Below are positions 46,285-59,285 of a stretch of 64,000 nucleotides of DNA, piece after piece (position 1 is the stretch's first letter; each line of letters opens with the position of its first letter). The DNA is from Anthoceros angustus (lineage: Eukaryota; Streptophyta; Anthocerotopsida; Anthocerotales; Anthocerotaceae). The notes below the pieces were generated by a model. It saw nothing but the letters and a program-made list of their open reading frames with translations. It made no database searches and had not been told where the DNA came from. The DNA lies in assembly GCA_010909165.1 (NCBI GenBank), contig MU008153.1, positions 930,001 through 994,000 of the forward strand, written 5' to 3'. The translations under genes were made by a program, and so were the position numbers.

Positions 46285-46945
46285 AGGAGCCAATCCACCA
46301 CGGACGTCCCTACCCGGTGAAGACTAGATATGGTCAAGGGCCATAAATGCTAGGTAGAAGAATAGGAAGGACGGTGATGTAATCGACATCCATCCTTGAG
46401 GATAGACTTAGGTGAAGTTGCTAGAATAGGATTTACCAAGCAGACAATAGACTTAGGTGCGGACATTAAATCTTGGCGGTAGGAAATAATAGAATATTGG
46501 AAAAGGTGACTGCGGTGGGGTCACCAAGGGAGGTGTATGTGGAAGGCCTCCTATAAGAGGAGGAGGTTTCCACAAAGTAAAGTATCATGTCTTGCGCTTC
46601 CACGCTCATCGAGTCCTTTGCCATTGAGGAGGAATTTTCTTCGTGTGAGCCAACGTGTCTGCAGTAGAGAGGAAGTCGCGGTGGTCGAGTGCTTGGTGGA
46701 GGACTTGCTCATTGCAAGTGCTAAGTTGCTCCCCTTGTGAATGGTTCTTTGTGAAATTGCTTTGCTTTGGGTGTGTGGCAAATGCCAGAACTCTCGGCTT
46801 GAGGGTAGACTACGAGGAAAGACTCCTGGAGGTTCTCTGCAGTGTCAAACTCATAGCCGGCCCAAGGAAGAACTTCTTGGTGGAGGCGGACTCAGCAGTT
46901 GCGTAAGGCAGTCGAAACCAAGAAGCCCGAATCGAGGTTAGAATA
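46285..46945 (+). repeat. Gypsy LTR, internal portion
   Basis: Matches 54615-55245 of the complete LTR, including AATGCTAGGTAGAAGAATAG, the TATA region near 46550 and GGTTCTTTGTGAAATTGC. It lacks the first ~60 bp of the LTR and its last ~540 bp, and is followed after a short gap by protease and RT sequence rather than gag. Confidence 0.85.
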
Positions 46946-47269
46946 AGGTCGGAGGTCGAGTGTCCAGAAGCGGGAGAAACCTTGTCGGATAAGATCTCCG
47001 GTTCGACGCATTACTTGACCGCGAATTTGTGGTCGATAGGAGTTGCTTACGTGAGTCCGAGATCCCATAAAATTGTGAAGGAGGCGATCGGAATCCACAG
47101 GCGGTAGGAGGAGAAAGCGGCGAGGCGGAGGTAAATGTGGTCGAACTCATTGATTTGGGGGCACCGAGATTGAGGTTGAGATTGCGGGTGTTTGGTGCCC
47201 GTGCCATTAGATTCGGATCGAGTCAACTTGATGGGAGGAGGCGGCTCATCAACTTCATTCACCGAGTTT

Positions 47270-50200
47270 CACCGAGTATTTTCACGGATGGCCGACAAGG
47301 AGAAAGCCACTGGGGGTCTTGAAGGGCGTACCCACTATCATTGGGGACTCACCTTCCATCTTACCTACATTGTGATGCGGCCGGTTTGGATCTAGGCTAT
47401 AAGGTTTTGATAGGTAGGCCTTGGTTGTATGGTCTGCGTGTGTTTTTGATTTTGGTCGTAGTGGCATCACCTTCAAGTCCGATGAGACGGACTGCGATTG
47501 CTTTTGTGTCATGGAGTAAGGCTCCTTGAGAGTCGCAACCCGATGGGTACACCTCGTAGCACGGGGTAAGCTCCTCGCGTGAGCATATCGGGGTCCTCGG
47601 TCAGTCGCGAAATAAAGAGTGATTTGGTGTATGCTGTTTACATATAGAAATAGAGGAGTCGAGGATGAGGCCCATAGAGAAGGAGTAGCCTTTTGGAAGG
47701 GGCAGCTTATGAGAGACTTTTCCGGAAGAGGGATCCGGAACCGATAGCAGCATCGGAGGAACATATGTAGATCCGAGCGGTAGAAGACCTAGAGTTAGAA
47801 CCTAGCAAGGTAGTCAAGATTTCTAAGTACCTAGGCGGATAGAAAAGATGAGTTTCGTAGGGTCCTTAGAGAATATGTCGATGTGTTTGCCTTCAAGATT
47901 CTTGACATGACAGGATCGGAAGGCGGGAATACATCGAATAGATTTGAAGGAGGCGGCACTCTGAGGATCAAGCAATACAATGAATCCCAAGTATTCCATG
48001 GTTGTTAAGGATCACGACCAATACTTGGGTGGGGTGATTTACGGTGCTCACCGTGAGTGGGTCGCCCCATCGTGATTGTACCAAAGAAGCGCAGGAAAGG
48101 TCGGTGTGTCAAGATTTCGGGAAACTGAAGCAACGAAGAAGGATCATCACCCCTTGCCTTTCATGGACGATGTGTTGGACACGATGGCATGAGATGTGAT
48201 TCTTGGATGGTACAATCAATCATTGCGGAAGGAGGATCAGACAAGACAACGTTCACACGGATTGGGGAACTTGCCTATTCAAGCTCCTTCGGTTGTGCAA
48301 TGCCCCGCCACTTTCCGGTGGTGAGCGCGATATTCCGAGATTTTACGGAAGTTCATGGAGGTATTCTGGATGATTTCTGTGTATTTGGGAGAAGGAACTT
48401 GCATTTAGACCATTTGAGGCAATGCTTTCAGAGAAGTCGAACATGAAACTTCATCCGAAAGTGTTATTTTGGCATGACGGAGGGCATTCTATTAGCACAT
48501 CGAGTTTCACGAGGATTGCGGGTAGATAAAGAGAAGGTAGCGATGATAGTCGAGATGGACGCACCTACGGTGAGGCGGTGCGAGCTTTTGTAGCTAGTGG
48601 GGTATTACAGGAGGTTCATCAAGGATTTCGCCAAGAAGGCGGCCTTGTTGACACAATTAACCAAAAGGATACACCCTTGAATGGAGACGCCGGCGAGGCT
48701 TTTTGAAGGACGTTGGGCGCCAACTTTACAACCGGATTGGGGAAGCCTTTGTATACGTGGATGTGTCCGCCTATGCTATTGGGACCGTCTTAAGTCGGAA
48801 GATGAGAAGAAAGCGGATCATCCGATTTTCTATGCGGGTAGACAACTCACGGATCGAAAAGAACTACTCAACCACGGAGCGGGAGGGTCTTGGTATCATT
48901 TACTCGTAAGAAGTTTAGACACTATCGCTTGCTTGCAAGGTTACGTTCATGTCGACCATTTTGCGTTGAAGTATCTTGTCAACGGTTGTCGGGAAGGATC
49001 GCCGGATGGGTATTACCTGCAAGAGTTTGTTCGACGTAGAAACCGCCGAAGCAACATCGAATCATTTCATTTCTCGAAGGCGGAGGCGACTTGAAGCCAC
49101 GGATGATCGATTTCACGAGGAGTTGGTTACCATGACCCAAGTCGAAGGGAAGGAGGTGAGCATGTTGTCGACGGCCTAAGAATTGATGCAAAAGTCTTGT
49201 TGCCGGAGAGGCCAAATGAGCAAGAAGGAGGCGTTGTGCTGACAATCAAATCAGGAGAGGATAGAGGGCGCCGCATGGCGAGGAGGAGGCTGGAATGCTC
49301 CTCAAGGGTGAGCAGTCAGGGGGCTGCAAGTGGAGGCCACACGTTGGCAAAGGGAAGCAAAGCGGACATGAGCTTTTGAGCGAGGAAGCTTGGCGAGGTC
49401 AGCCGGGCGCCATGGAGAGAGGAGAAGCCCCAGGGAGGTGGGTGAGGGCGAGAAGGAGCTTCATGACAAGAAGTGCGGAAGGAGTTGGCGGGCCCTCAAA
49501 ATCATGGAGGTGCAACAAGTCGAGGAGGTCGCCATGGGAGCAGATGGACCCAGGGTTGGGGCGAGCGAAATCAACACATTAATGAAGGAAGAACATGCGA
49601 GACTACAGTTGAGGCGTGCGGATGGGCGGCGGAGGCGTGGGCGTGGATGGATACACGCCATGGAGCCACTAACGAACGTCCTAGGAGGAGGCGTGGTACA
49701 CACGGAAGGAGAAGATTAGACCGAGGCGTTCATGCAGGTATTTGTTGGTGAATCGTAAATTCGGAGCATGGAATCATGCGGATGGGTTGTCAAGGAAGGC
49801 GGTCTTTCTCCATAAAGCCGCACCCTCGCGCTAGGAAGGTGTCCACAACTTGGGCGGACGAAAAGATCCCGGTGTCTCGAAGCTAAGGAGGCACTCGTCA
49901 CGGAGGCGTTACATGCGAGAAGAGGCGGTGGACACTATTCGGTCGGTGACCGTTAAGAAGATTTTGAATGCGGGTTTGGTGGGCTCGATGCAAAAGGATG
50001 TGTGGGAGTTCACCGAGGTGTGATGCGTGTCGGAGGTTGGGCGGCCTCGTTGTCGACACAATGGCCTCTTACCTACATCCGCCGCCAGCACCTTCGAGAA
50101 GTGGGGATCGATTTCGTGGGGACCGATCAAACCACCAACGCAATGGAGGAAGCGGTACATTTTGGTGGCTACGGATTATTACAAAGATGGTGGAAGGCGA

Positions 50201-50700
50201 AGCAACAAGGAAGGACGACGCACTGCGGTGGTTTCTATTCGAGAACATCATAACGGTATGGATGTCCTTTAGAGTTGGTCGGACGGGGACACATTTCCTC
50301 AACTCGGTCGTTGAACTAACCACCTACTTCAACATTCGGCATCGAAAGGCGACCCCCCAAAGCGAATGGATTAACGGAGAAGACGAATGGGTTGCTCTGC
50401 ACAATCCTCACCAAGGTGGACACACATGTATGATTGGGATGCTAAGTTGCATTTGACGTGGGCCTGACCGCGGAAAAAGGTAACCACCAAAAGACCCCAT
50501 TATCTAACGTATGGCATGTCACCTGTGATGCCGTGGAATTTGAAGTACCCACCTCTGAGATCATGGAGGACGAGCGCATGATAGAGGATAGCCGGTAGAC
50601 TAGAATCATTCATAGAGCGGGAAGAGTAGGGAGGATGCTTTAGAAGAAACCGCATGATTCGGGAACTCGAAAAGATCGGCATGATGGGAGGTTGAGGAAG
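47270..50700 (+). pseudogene. Ty3/gypsy pol: protease end, RT, RNase H, integrase (many frameshifts)
   Basis: A protease end is visible near 47.3-47.45 kb. RT pieces follow (GRPIVIVPKK at 48.06-48.1 kb, DDFCVFGRRNLHLDHLRQCF at 48.37-48.43 kb). RNase H pieces are VDVSAYAIGTVLS and KNYSTTEREGLGIIYS at 48.76-48.9 kb, then VDHFALKYLVN at 48.95 kb. Integrase pieces are TASTFEKWGSISWGPIKPP in shifted frames near 50.09 kb, LFENIITVWM, and RHRKATPQSEWING near 50.34 kb. The order is that of a normal gypsy pol. Frame changes occur every 50-150 bp. Replication protein of a retrotransposon, certainly inactive as written. Confidence 0.85.
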
Positions 50701-50919
50701 CAAGAGGCTATCGTGGACGGGATTTGGTTCTTCTATATGATAGTCGGTACCTAGACTTTCCAGGAAGCTCTAAGATGGATGGGACCTTACGAGGTGGTCG
50801 CAGATACGAGAATGGATCCGTAACTCTCCGGGTCTTGGGCGGTGAATGCGAGTGAGGGTGGAAGATTCCTTGACCCGAGTACTGTTGTTTGCGAGGACGC
50901 AAGCAGTGAGGTGGGGAGT

Positions 50920-53900
50920 ATGTGGAGCATAAAAGTTTGGGCAACCAGCCCAAAGACGAACAAGTTTGATTTTTTTGGCTAGACGATTGAAGAGGAGCAT
51001 GCAGAAAATTTTTAGAATCTTGAAAAGGAGTTGTAGGATATTGTTAGGAAGGCAAGAGGATATCCCGGGAAGAAGAAAGGTCAAAACCCCGAGGCGGGAG
51101 GGCGGTCAGAAGGTTGGTAGGACTACGCGTGCGCCACACCACCCGGGTGAAGAAGCGGACTACATGGTGGTGGCGGACTACGTAGGTGACAATCTCGGCT
51201 AAAAGGAAATTAGAATAAAGGGGATATCCACTATATATGCTCACAATAGGGGTAAATATAATTAGAGTGATTAATTAGCGGATAGGAAAATAGGTAATTT
51301 AGTTAGGATTTTGGAATGATGAACCAATCTAGGGTTGTGGCCCGTGTGGCATCCAAAGAGGCAAAGTGCGTTTGGGGGCACAACTCACTTCGGGGGTGGA
51401 GCGTAAGCGGAGGAAGGAGGAGGAAGGAGCGCCGCCATCAGCAGGCCGCGCGAGATCGCGAAGAGGAAGGAAGCCAGCGTGGCGGAGAGGAGGAAAAGAA
51501 GAGGCGAGCTCGGGCTCGGGCCAGAGGAAGGAGGAAGAGGTGGAGCGGGCAGGAAGGAGCAGCCAGAGCGTGAAGGTGGGAAGTGAAGCGGAAGGATGAC
51601 CGGCTGCCTCGGAGAGAAATCGGGAGGGTGGCGGCAAGAGGTTCGCCGGGGCTAACGTGCCTCGGGTGAAGTTGTTGCTACTACAAGGAAGGAGTGTTTG
51701 GAGTGAAGCTTGAGCTCAAATTGGAGTAATTCCTTCCTTCTTGGAGTAAGGAAGGTGCCACCATGCCTCTGGAAAGGCAAGGGAAGGAGGAGCCAGGCTC
51801 TTCCTCGCGAGGAAAGGAAAGAAGGCGGGAGCTGCTGCGCCGGAGGAGAGGTGATGCCCCAATTCACTTGCTTTGCGGGCAACTCAAGATTTGGTGATTT
51901 TCGGTGGGCGGAGGAAACATCCATTGGGATGGGTGTATGGCGCCAATGGGCCTACACCAATTTGGAATTGATTGAGGAGTGTTACATCAACCTCCATCAA
52001 TCGGCTGCCGCACTCTGGGAAGGAATGCTCGAGGATCCCTGGGTGTAGTATTCGACAGTGTATGGAAGACCGAGGAGGAGAGCTCGAATTGCTCTCCTCG
52101 AAAGGTCGAATGGAGGAAGAGGACCCTCTCTCGACATCCCGCAGGAGTTCCTTGACATGATGGATGGAGGAGTGAAGGCCCACGCCAAGAATGGGCTGGA
52201 AGACCGAGAGCATCAAGGAGGTCAAGTGGAGGCTCTTCAAAGATTGTGCTGGGGTTGGTAAATTACGCACTCTTATTTCAGCACCAACTTCCTCCAATTT
52301 TGTGGAAGATTTCCATGGGAGCCAAGCGGATTGGGGACTATCATGTATGACATACACCATCGAGAGAAGCTCCTCAAGCCAAATTCGGTGGATGAGGAAG
52401 GGACCAAGGCCATGCTACCTTAGCACCTATTTGGTGCATTTATGGGAAACCGGGACTCCTCACAAGCAAGGAGCTTGAAGATGCATGGCATCCCTTTGAG
52501 GTCATCCATCTCCACCGAGGTTGGAAAGGCCTTTGCCTTTGCATTGCGAAGACGGTGGGAGGTCGACCTCCACAAAATGCTAGAAGCAAGAGGAGAAGGT
52601 TCGGAGGCAACAAAGTTGCGGAGTGGGAATCCCCACAGGAGCAAGCAAGGGAAGAAGAGCAAGAAGCGGCCGAAGGCCGAATGGTGGTCTATGAGAGAAG
52701 GACCACGGGAGGGTGGCCCAGAGGGTGGGGAGTCCCCACCATCTCCTTTGTGCCTACGAGAGGCACCCGACTACCCGGTGAGGCGGTCTACCCAAGGGGT
52801 GGGCAGCCTACGTGGCGGTCACCATGGTAGGTAGGCGGACTACCGTGAGGGGCACCCGCAGTGGCGGGCACCTCGCCGCCAGCAACGGTGGCGGGGAAGG
52901 GAAGGAAGCGGCGAGGTGCAGCGGCCGCCACCATCTCCCGCGTGGGTGGGCGGATGGAGCGGCAGTGAAGGGACCAGCGCCCGCGATGGCCCGAGTGCGG
53001 GAGCTGGAGATTTCCAGAAGAAGGAGGGTGGAATTAGGACCCCTAGGAGAATTCTGGTGCTTGTGAAGCACTCGTGTGGATTTGAAGGCTAGAGGCTAGC
53101 AGCTCCTTGTGGGCATGCCAAGAGAAGTGAAATCTCAAGACATGGCCGGAGGAAGGCAGGACTAAGTGGCAATTGGAGGCCATGGAGTCCGATGAAAAGG
53201 CAGCCAAGTTGGAAAAGGCGTGAGAAGCTCCAAGCGACCTCATGGATGCGCGCGGAGAAACTGGAGGGAAGTTGTTGGTCAAAGAAGAGAGCCATTCGGC
53301 AACCAAAAGGACTCATGGAGCAAAGGCGGAGGAGCATTTTGCCCAATTAGAGCAAGAGGAAAGCAGGGCACTAGGAAAGGAGGAGCAATGGTGGCCGCAC
53401 AGGCAGTGATGGCTACTCAAGCTATCAAAATCCGGACATATGGGAAGAGTTGAGAAGGACCCTTACAATTTGGAAGGCCGGAGAAGTTCACCCGGTGGGC
53501 CGAGAAAGCAAGCGGAGAAAGAGGGGCTTGCTCCAATTAGACTTGGAAGGAGGTCTCGGGAGGAGCGCCACAAGAAGGTGGTGCATAGAATCTTGGTAGT
53601 GAAGCGATTTTGGGACTATGCCCTTGAGGCAAAATTGGCCAGCCCGGTAAAGGGAGGGAGGAGAATGTGACCCTCCATGTCAAGGTGGGAGAATTGACCA
53701 CCTCAAGATGCCTACAAGGTAGGTAGTGCGAGGATGGAGTGGCCACGGAGATTGATGATCTCCAAATGCAATATCATAGCTTGGGGCTCACCTCCTAGAA
53801 TCTTGAAGGCCAACAATGAGAGTCTTACGTTGGCCAAAGGAGGACATTGGGTCCTCATGATGATGACAGAAGGGGCTGCAAGTGCGCGAGGCCTCCGATT

Positions 53901-54553
53901 TTGATGAGGCCATCGTGAAATGGACTCAGGAATGAGGAGTCGAGGGAAGGAGCCGACACGGGATTGGGGAGGCGCGGAGGAGGAGCCTCACGGTCCTACC
54001 GGTGGGTGACCACCTACCCAGTAGTGCCGGACTACTGGTGGGGACCACCTCGCCGGTAGTGCGGACTAGGGGTGGCAGTGCCGCGGCAGCTGTTGGGGAG
54101 TTGGGCGCGAGGCCGAGATGGGAGCCGGGGTGTGTATACCCCTAGAGGAGGTGGGTGGTGGAGAGACAACCCACCGGAGGACGGTCCGACCCGTCGAGGA
54201 GGAAGGTGAGGAAGTTCCCCTATCCACGAGTAAGGGAGGAAGGACCCGAGGAGGTCCAAGAGGCCGGAGAGATTAGGGATCGCATGGTGGGCGATGGGGA
54301 TGAAGTGCTCTATGATAGGTATGGACAAATCAAAGGCAAAAGGATGAAGATCACCCAAGAAACCCTCACGGAGGAAGCGAAGAAGGAAGTAGGAGCTCAG
54401 ACTACCATGGTGGGTAGTCACCTACCCGATAGTCTGCCGGACCGCGGTAGGGTCGAATAAACGGCGCGACCGGGCGGAGATGGAGAAGGCGCCTAGGTGC
54501 GGGAGGCGGGCGGAGGCCGAGGAATGCGCCCGCGAGATGGAGGAAGGGGCAGA
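50920..54553 (+). mobile_element. Post-pol region of the Ty3/gypsy element, copy B
   Basis: Directly follows integrase and parallels 37845-42179: GCAACCAGCCCAAAG at 50942, the ACTATATATGCTCAC stretch near 51228, AYTNLELIEECYINLHQSA near 51.95 kb, SSNFVEDFHGSQA near 52.3 kb, and the closing purine tract before TG at 54554. It is shorter than copy A by many 1-10 bp deletions and by lacking the 475-bp duplication. No intact ORF. Confidence 0.7.
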
Positions 54554-55780
54554 TGTACTTGCCCACACATTAGAAGCGACAAACGGGAAGGGCAAGAGCA
54601 AAGGAGGCGAGGAGCCAATCCACCGGACACGTCACCCAGTGAGGTGAAGACTAGATATGGTCAATGACCATAAATGCTAGGTAGAAGAATAGGAAGGACG
54701 GTGATGTAATCGACATCCTTCAAGGATGGTCTTAGGTGAAGTTACTAGAATAGAATTTACCAAAGGACAATAGACTTAGGTGCGGACATTAAATCTTTGG
54801 TAGGAAATAATAGAATATTGGAAAAGGTGACTGCGGTAGGGTCACCTAAGGGAGGTTGTATGTGGAAGGCCTCCTATAAGAGGAGGATTTCACAAAGTAA
54901 AGTATCATGTCTTGCGCGCTCATCGAGTCCTTTGCCATTCTGAGGAATTTCGTGCTGAGCCAACACAGTCTGGTAGAGAGGAAGTCGCGGTGGTGAGTGG
55001 TGGTGGAGGACTTGCTCGCAAGTGCCTAAACGAGTTGCTCCCCTTGTGAATGGTTCTTTGTGAAATTGCTTTGCTTTGGGTGTGTGGCAAATGCCGAGAA
55101 CTCTCGGCTTGAGGGTAGACTAGGAAAGACTCCTGGAGGTTCTCGTCGTGTCAAACTCATAGCCGCCCAAGGAAGAACTTGGTGGAGGCGGGAGGCGGTT
55201 GTCGTAAGGGCGAGTCGAAACCAAGAAGCCCGAGGAGGTTAGAATAGGAGAGGATGAGGAGATGAGAAGATGAGTAGAGGATTAGAGGTGTAGGTGTTAG
55301 TGGAAGGCCACAGGCGAGCCTAAGGGACGAATCCCAAATCTGCAAAAGAGCGCTCCACAGGTGGAGAAGTGGTCTTAGAAGTAGGGACGAATCAAGTGTG
55401 GTGGGGGTCCTGGGCGTGGTAGGCTCCTCTGAGGCGGGACCGCAATTGTGTTGTGTCGTTGTAGGTCAAGTTTGGTCTTAAGTAGGGACGAAATCGCGTG
55501 TGAATGGGGTCCAGGCGCCGTGGTAGGCTCCTTGGCGAGGGACCCGCAATTGTTTTGTGTCGTTGTGGGTCGGGGTTGGCGATTTTGAGCGTGCAAGTGG
55601 TGCAGTGCTGAGAGGAGAGTAGAGGCGCCTTGCTTGTTTGAGGAGAAGTGTCACGCGGTGGATCGGGCATCACAAGACCTCGAACTTTCACACAAGTCTC
55701 ATGGGGAAACCCAACGTCTGGGCGACAGGATAAGTGTGGCCGCTATAGTGGGAGGACCGGAGTGCCCTCTCCCTACCACA
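54554..55780 (+). repeat. Complete gypsy LTR (1227 bp)
   Basis: Opens TGTACTTGCCCACACATT after a polypurine tract and closes CCCTACCACA just before a TGGCGCC primer-binding site. Inside are the TATA region near 54875 and the shared R/U5-like section. At 55385-55560 a ~110-bp phrase (AGTAGGGACGAA, GTAGGCTCCT, CGCAATTGT) is present twice. It serves as the 3' LTR of the copy on its left and the 5' LTR of the gag on its right. Confidence 0.8.
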
Positions 55781-55783
55781 TTT

Positions 55784-55799
55784 TTGGCGCCTGTCGGGA
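55784..55799 (+). other. Primer-binding site, TGGCGCC type
   Basis: TTGGCGCCTGTCGGG directly follows the LTR end CA and a T run. TGGCGCC-type sites are usual for plant Tat/Athila-lineage gypsy elements. Confidence 0.7.
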
Positions 55800-55949
55800 C
55801 TTGTTGTTGAAAGGTTGAAGTTTTGTGGTTTCCATCGCTAGGTGAGAATGCTTTTCAAAGGGACCGAGTCGACCATGTGGGTGAGAGAGCATTTCACGCC
55901 CTAAGTGTCATAGGGGTGAATGGTTGAGACACTAAGGGGTGTGATTTGC

Positions 55950-57830
55950 TTCCTCTTAACACACTGGGTTGGAGGACATGAGGATGGTTGCGGATGTCGG
56001 GTCGATCTCAGGGGAGATACACGGAAGGTCACCCACATCACCGCAAGAGATTTACGAGCCTTACGAAGAAATCAGCTAAGGGAAGAGACCGCCGCTGTCG
56101 CCACTCGAGGACAGCGGGAGGAAGTGGAGACACGAGCGGACGTGGAGGAAGTCGCCATGACCCCGGAAGGCGACGGAGGTGCGGAACGACAGACGGAGGA
56201 ATTGGAGGAAGAAGAGGCGGAGATCACCGACAGCGAGAGGAAGGAGGTCGTAGAAGAGAAATTGGTGTCCAGTGACGAGGAAGGAGCGCGCTCCTCCGAG
56301 CACGAGTTGCCTTCCCGCCGCGAACGCCGGCGTTTTGCTTCTCAAAGCGGTGACACCACCTTCCATCGGGTGACAGCGGGGTCGTGATGGGAGTTTCAGC
56401 TTGGTCGGAGGATTTGGCGGACGACTCGATCGAATCTGGTCGATTGATCTTTGGGACGGACTAGAGGGAGGTCGCTACTCCCTTCGTAGAAGATTTCGTG
56501 CTCAAGGATCCCGATTTGTTTCCCGTTACCCGAGAGGAGTGTTGGTCCGTGGACACTCGACGAGCAACATGAGTGGAGTTGGTGGAGGAGGAGGACCGCC
56601 CAACTTCATAGTCGCCATACGTCAAATTCGGAGAAGAAGAAGGGAGATGATGCGGGCGTTTGGAACTTTCGAGCACGTCTCCCCATGCTAATTTAGAGGA
56701 TGGAGTCGCCGACTCGCATCTTCCGGGGCTGAGAGGGCATGCATGGTATGGTCGCATATAATTCGGTGCGACGGATTGGGAAGCTCTTAAGGCCTTCTTG
56801 AATCGGTTCGAGGGCTCGATTCACACACCACACCTTGGCAAAGTTGAGAACCCTCCGAAGGAAGAAAGCGAGAGTCGTTGTTCGATTATGTGGAGAGGTT
56901 TTATGGATATCGGATCGGGTTCAAATGTGCACCCGAGAGGCCGAGATCCACCACCTCAGGTACTCACAAGAACAAGCGTTGGATTGGTTTGTGAGTGGCT
57001 TGTCACGAAAATGGAGGTACACTGCGCGGACGAAGACGTTGGCGGGGCCTCCGCTTAGAGGAATGGGAGTCCGCCGAGTTGGGGAGGAGGAAGAAGAGGC
57101 GAGTCATAAGAAGAGGAAAGGATCGAGGAGATCTAGCTCCTCGTCTTCCTCTACCTCCTCCAGCTCGTCGCCTCTTCCTCATCGAAGTGAGGACGAACTC
57201 GAAAGCTCCACATCGGATGAGGAATCGGAGAAGGCCTACGAACGAATGAGGAAGGACTGGAGAAGGTCAAAAAAGCGACAAGAGGAGGCGGAACGCGCAT
57301 TGGAGAAGGAGAGGGAAGACGGTCCGTCGGATGGAGAAGGAGAGAAACGTCTGCAGGGAGGAGGATTCTTTGGACAAGTGGAGGCTTTGACCAAGATTGA
57401 CCGAGTTGGAGGTCAAGGCGTGAAGAATCAAGCTCCACGAAGATCTCCTTCGCCCGGGCTTGGTGTATTGCTCGATGTCATCAAGCGGACACACCAACCG
57501 AGAATGTATTCGCACCGACGCGTAAATCATGTGGAAACCGTTATGCCGGAGATTATTGGTGCGTGGACGGGCGTACAAGCGTCAGCGGTCACCACCTCAA
57601 TCAATGAGAGCGACTTACAACGCACCGGTCCCTCAAGGTATGGCGTCCACATCGCCGACAATGGAGACCGGATCCATCCGCGGCCGATGGCAATTCCACG
57701 GTGTTGTTACGAGCCCAGGACACTACTCAACGAATGCCCGTAACCACGGAAGCAAGTAGGTTATGTACCCTTTTGCCAGGTATGTAAGGAATTGGGACAT
57801 AAAATGGGGACCCGGATGCTCGGGGTGGCG
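55950..57830 (+). pseudogene. Ty3/gypsy gag (Tat/Athila-like), frame-broken
   Basis: Downstream of the primer-binding site. It has an acidic Glu-rich section (56.1-56.3 kb), a capsid-like segment at 56.75-57.0 kb (NRFEGSIHTPHL, YSQEQALDWFVSGL), a basic Ser-rich region at 57.1-57.2 kb, a coiled coil (KRQEEAERALEKERED) near 57.28 kb, and a zinc-knuckle-like CQVCKELGHKMG near 57.77 kb that lacks the last Cys. Several frameshifts. No protease or RT follows; the element is cut off near 57.9 kb. Confidence 0.75.
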
Positions 57831-58169
57831 AGTGACACCAGCCGAGTCGGAGTTCAGCTGCGGCGGAAGAGGCGACCCAACACTGAAACCGCAATTACCG
57901 TGACCACAACACCGGTGTTGAAGGTGGAAGCGGAGTATGATTCCCTCGAAGGATTCAGTGTGACGTCAGGTATCGTGGAGGAAGGATGAGGGAGAAATAA
58001 GCGCGGATGAAAGGTTGATGGTGGCCAGGGTAACCACCAGATCGGGCCGTCGCGAGAAAGGACGGACTACGGAAAAACGGCGGGCGCATGAGGAAAGGAA
58101 ACGGAGGAAGGTGAGGGATGACTCACCGTGGTCTCAGGAGCACTTCAGTGTAAGAAGAGCAGAACAAGG

Positions 58170-59250
58170 TGGGTAGATGCGTGATGAGATCAAGGGATAC
58201 CGGTTGTAAGATCTTACAAGGAAAGAGATTATTTTTAGCAAGGACGTTGTATTTAATGAGGTTGCGGAACCTGACAAAGGAGTGGGAACTCCAACCCTAG
58301 TGGTTTTCATAAAGGATCCAGCGACGTATGCATAAAACCCTAACGAGGATTCTCAGTATGATGAGACTCTTGAGCAACCTGCTCGTGAGCTCAGAGAACG
58401 TTAACCCTCTCAACAACACGACATAGAGGAGGGAGAAAGGGAAATTCCCAATGTCGCATTTGAAGAAGAACATCAAAGAATTATTGCAGTTGAAGAAGAA
58501 GAGGAAGATCGAAGTATTCTAGAGACACAACCAATCTTAAGGAGTTCAATAAGATAATGGAAACCTTCACAAAAGATCTTGGAATCCATGAATGCATGTG
58601 TGTATGAGGAGGCATGGTTGGCAGATGCCGGCAAACCACAAATCATGAGGAAAGCGTTAAAAGGACTAAAGGAGAAGAAGAAGGTAGAGAAGACTCTCTA
58701 CCAATGCACCATGGGTTGTCTTAAGTATTTGACGACAAGGACAAAGCCCGATTTTGTAGAGGCAGTGAGAGTTGGGAGTCAATTCTTGGCCAACCCTGGA
58801 CAACAGCATTATCAAGCAGTCAAGAGGATATTTAGGTACTTGCACAGTACATAGCATTGGAAGTTGAGATACCAAAAGGAGTGATAATAAGAAGCCCAGG
58901 TGGTTGGATTTTGTGATTCAGATTGGGTTGGAGATGTCGATGGCCGCAAGTCTACCACATGATACATGTTTATACTATTTGGGGGAGCCATTTCATGGAG
59001 TAGTAGGCGTCAATCTACTGTGGCTCTGTCCTCTACAAAAACACAATACATGGCTATGGAACAATGGAAGCAATATGGCTACGAAGACTGCTTGAAGAAA
59101 TGGGATTTAAGCAGAAGGGTCCAACAACCATCTTCAATGACAATCAAGGTTGTATTTTCTTAGCCAAGAATACTACTTTTCATACTGGCATCAAAACACA
59201 TTGAAGTCAAGCATCACTTCATCAGAGAGAAAGTTCAATCAAAGATATGG
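58170..59250 (+). pseudogene. Ty1/copia remnant: integrase tail joined to RNase H
   Basis: LTRKEIIFSKDVVFNE near 58.22-58.26 kb is the classic end of copia integrase. It is followed by an acidic linker (58.4-58.55 kb) and then, with most of RT missing, CTMGCLKYLTTRTKPDFVEA and QAVKRIFRYLHST at 58.71-58.85 kb. RNase H pieces follow (SWSSRRQSTVALSSTKTQY near 58.99-59.05 kb, FNDNQGCIFLAKN near 59.13 kb). Frames break repeatedly. It ends at the edge of the inverted-end element at 59.29 kb. Confidence 0.85.
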
Positions 59251-59285
59251 AGCTAGCATATTATCCCACATAGAACATGCATGTG

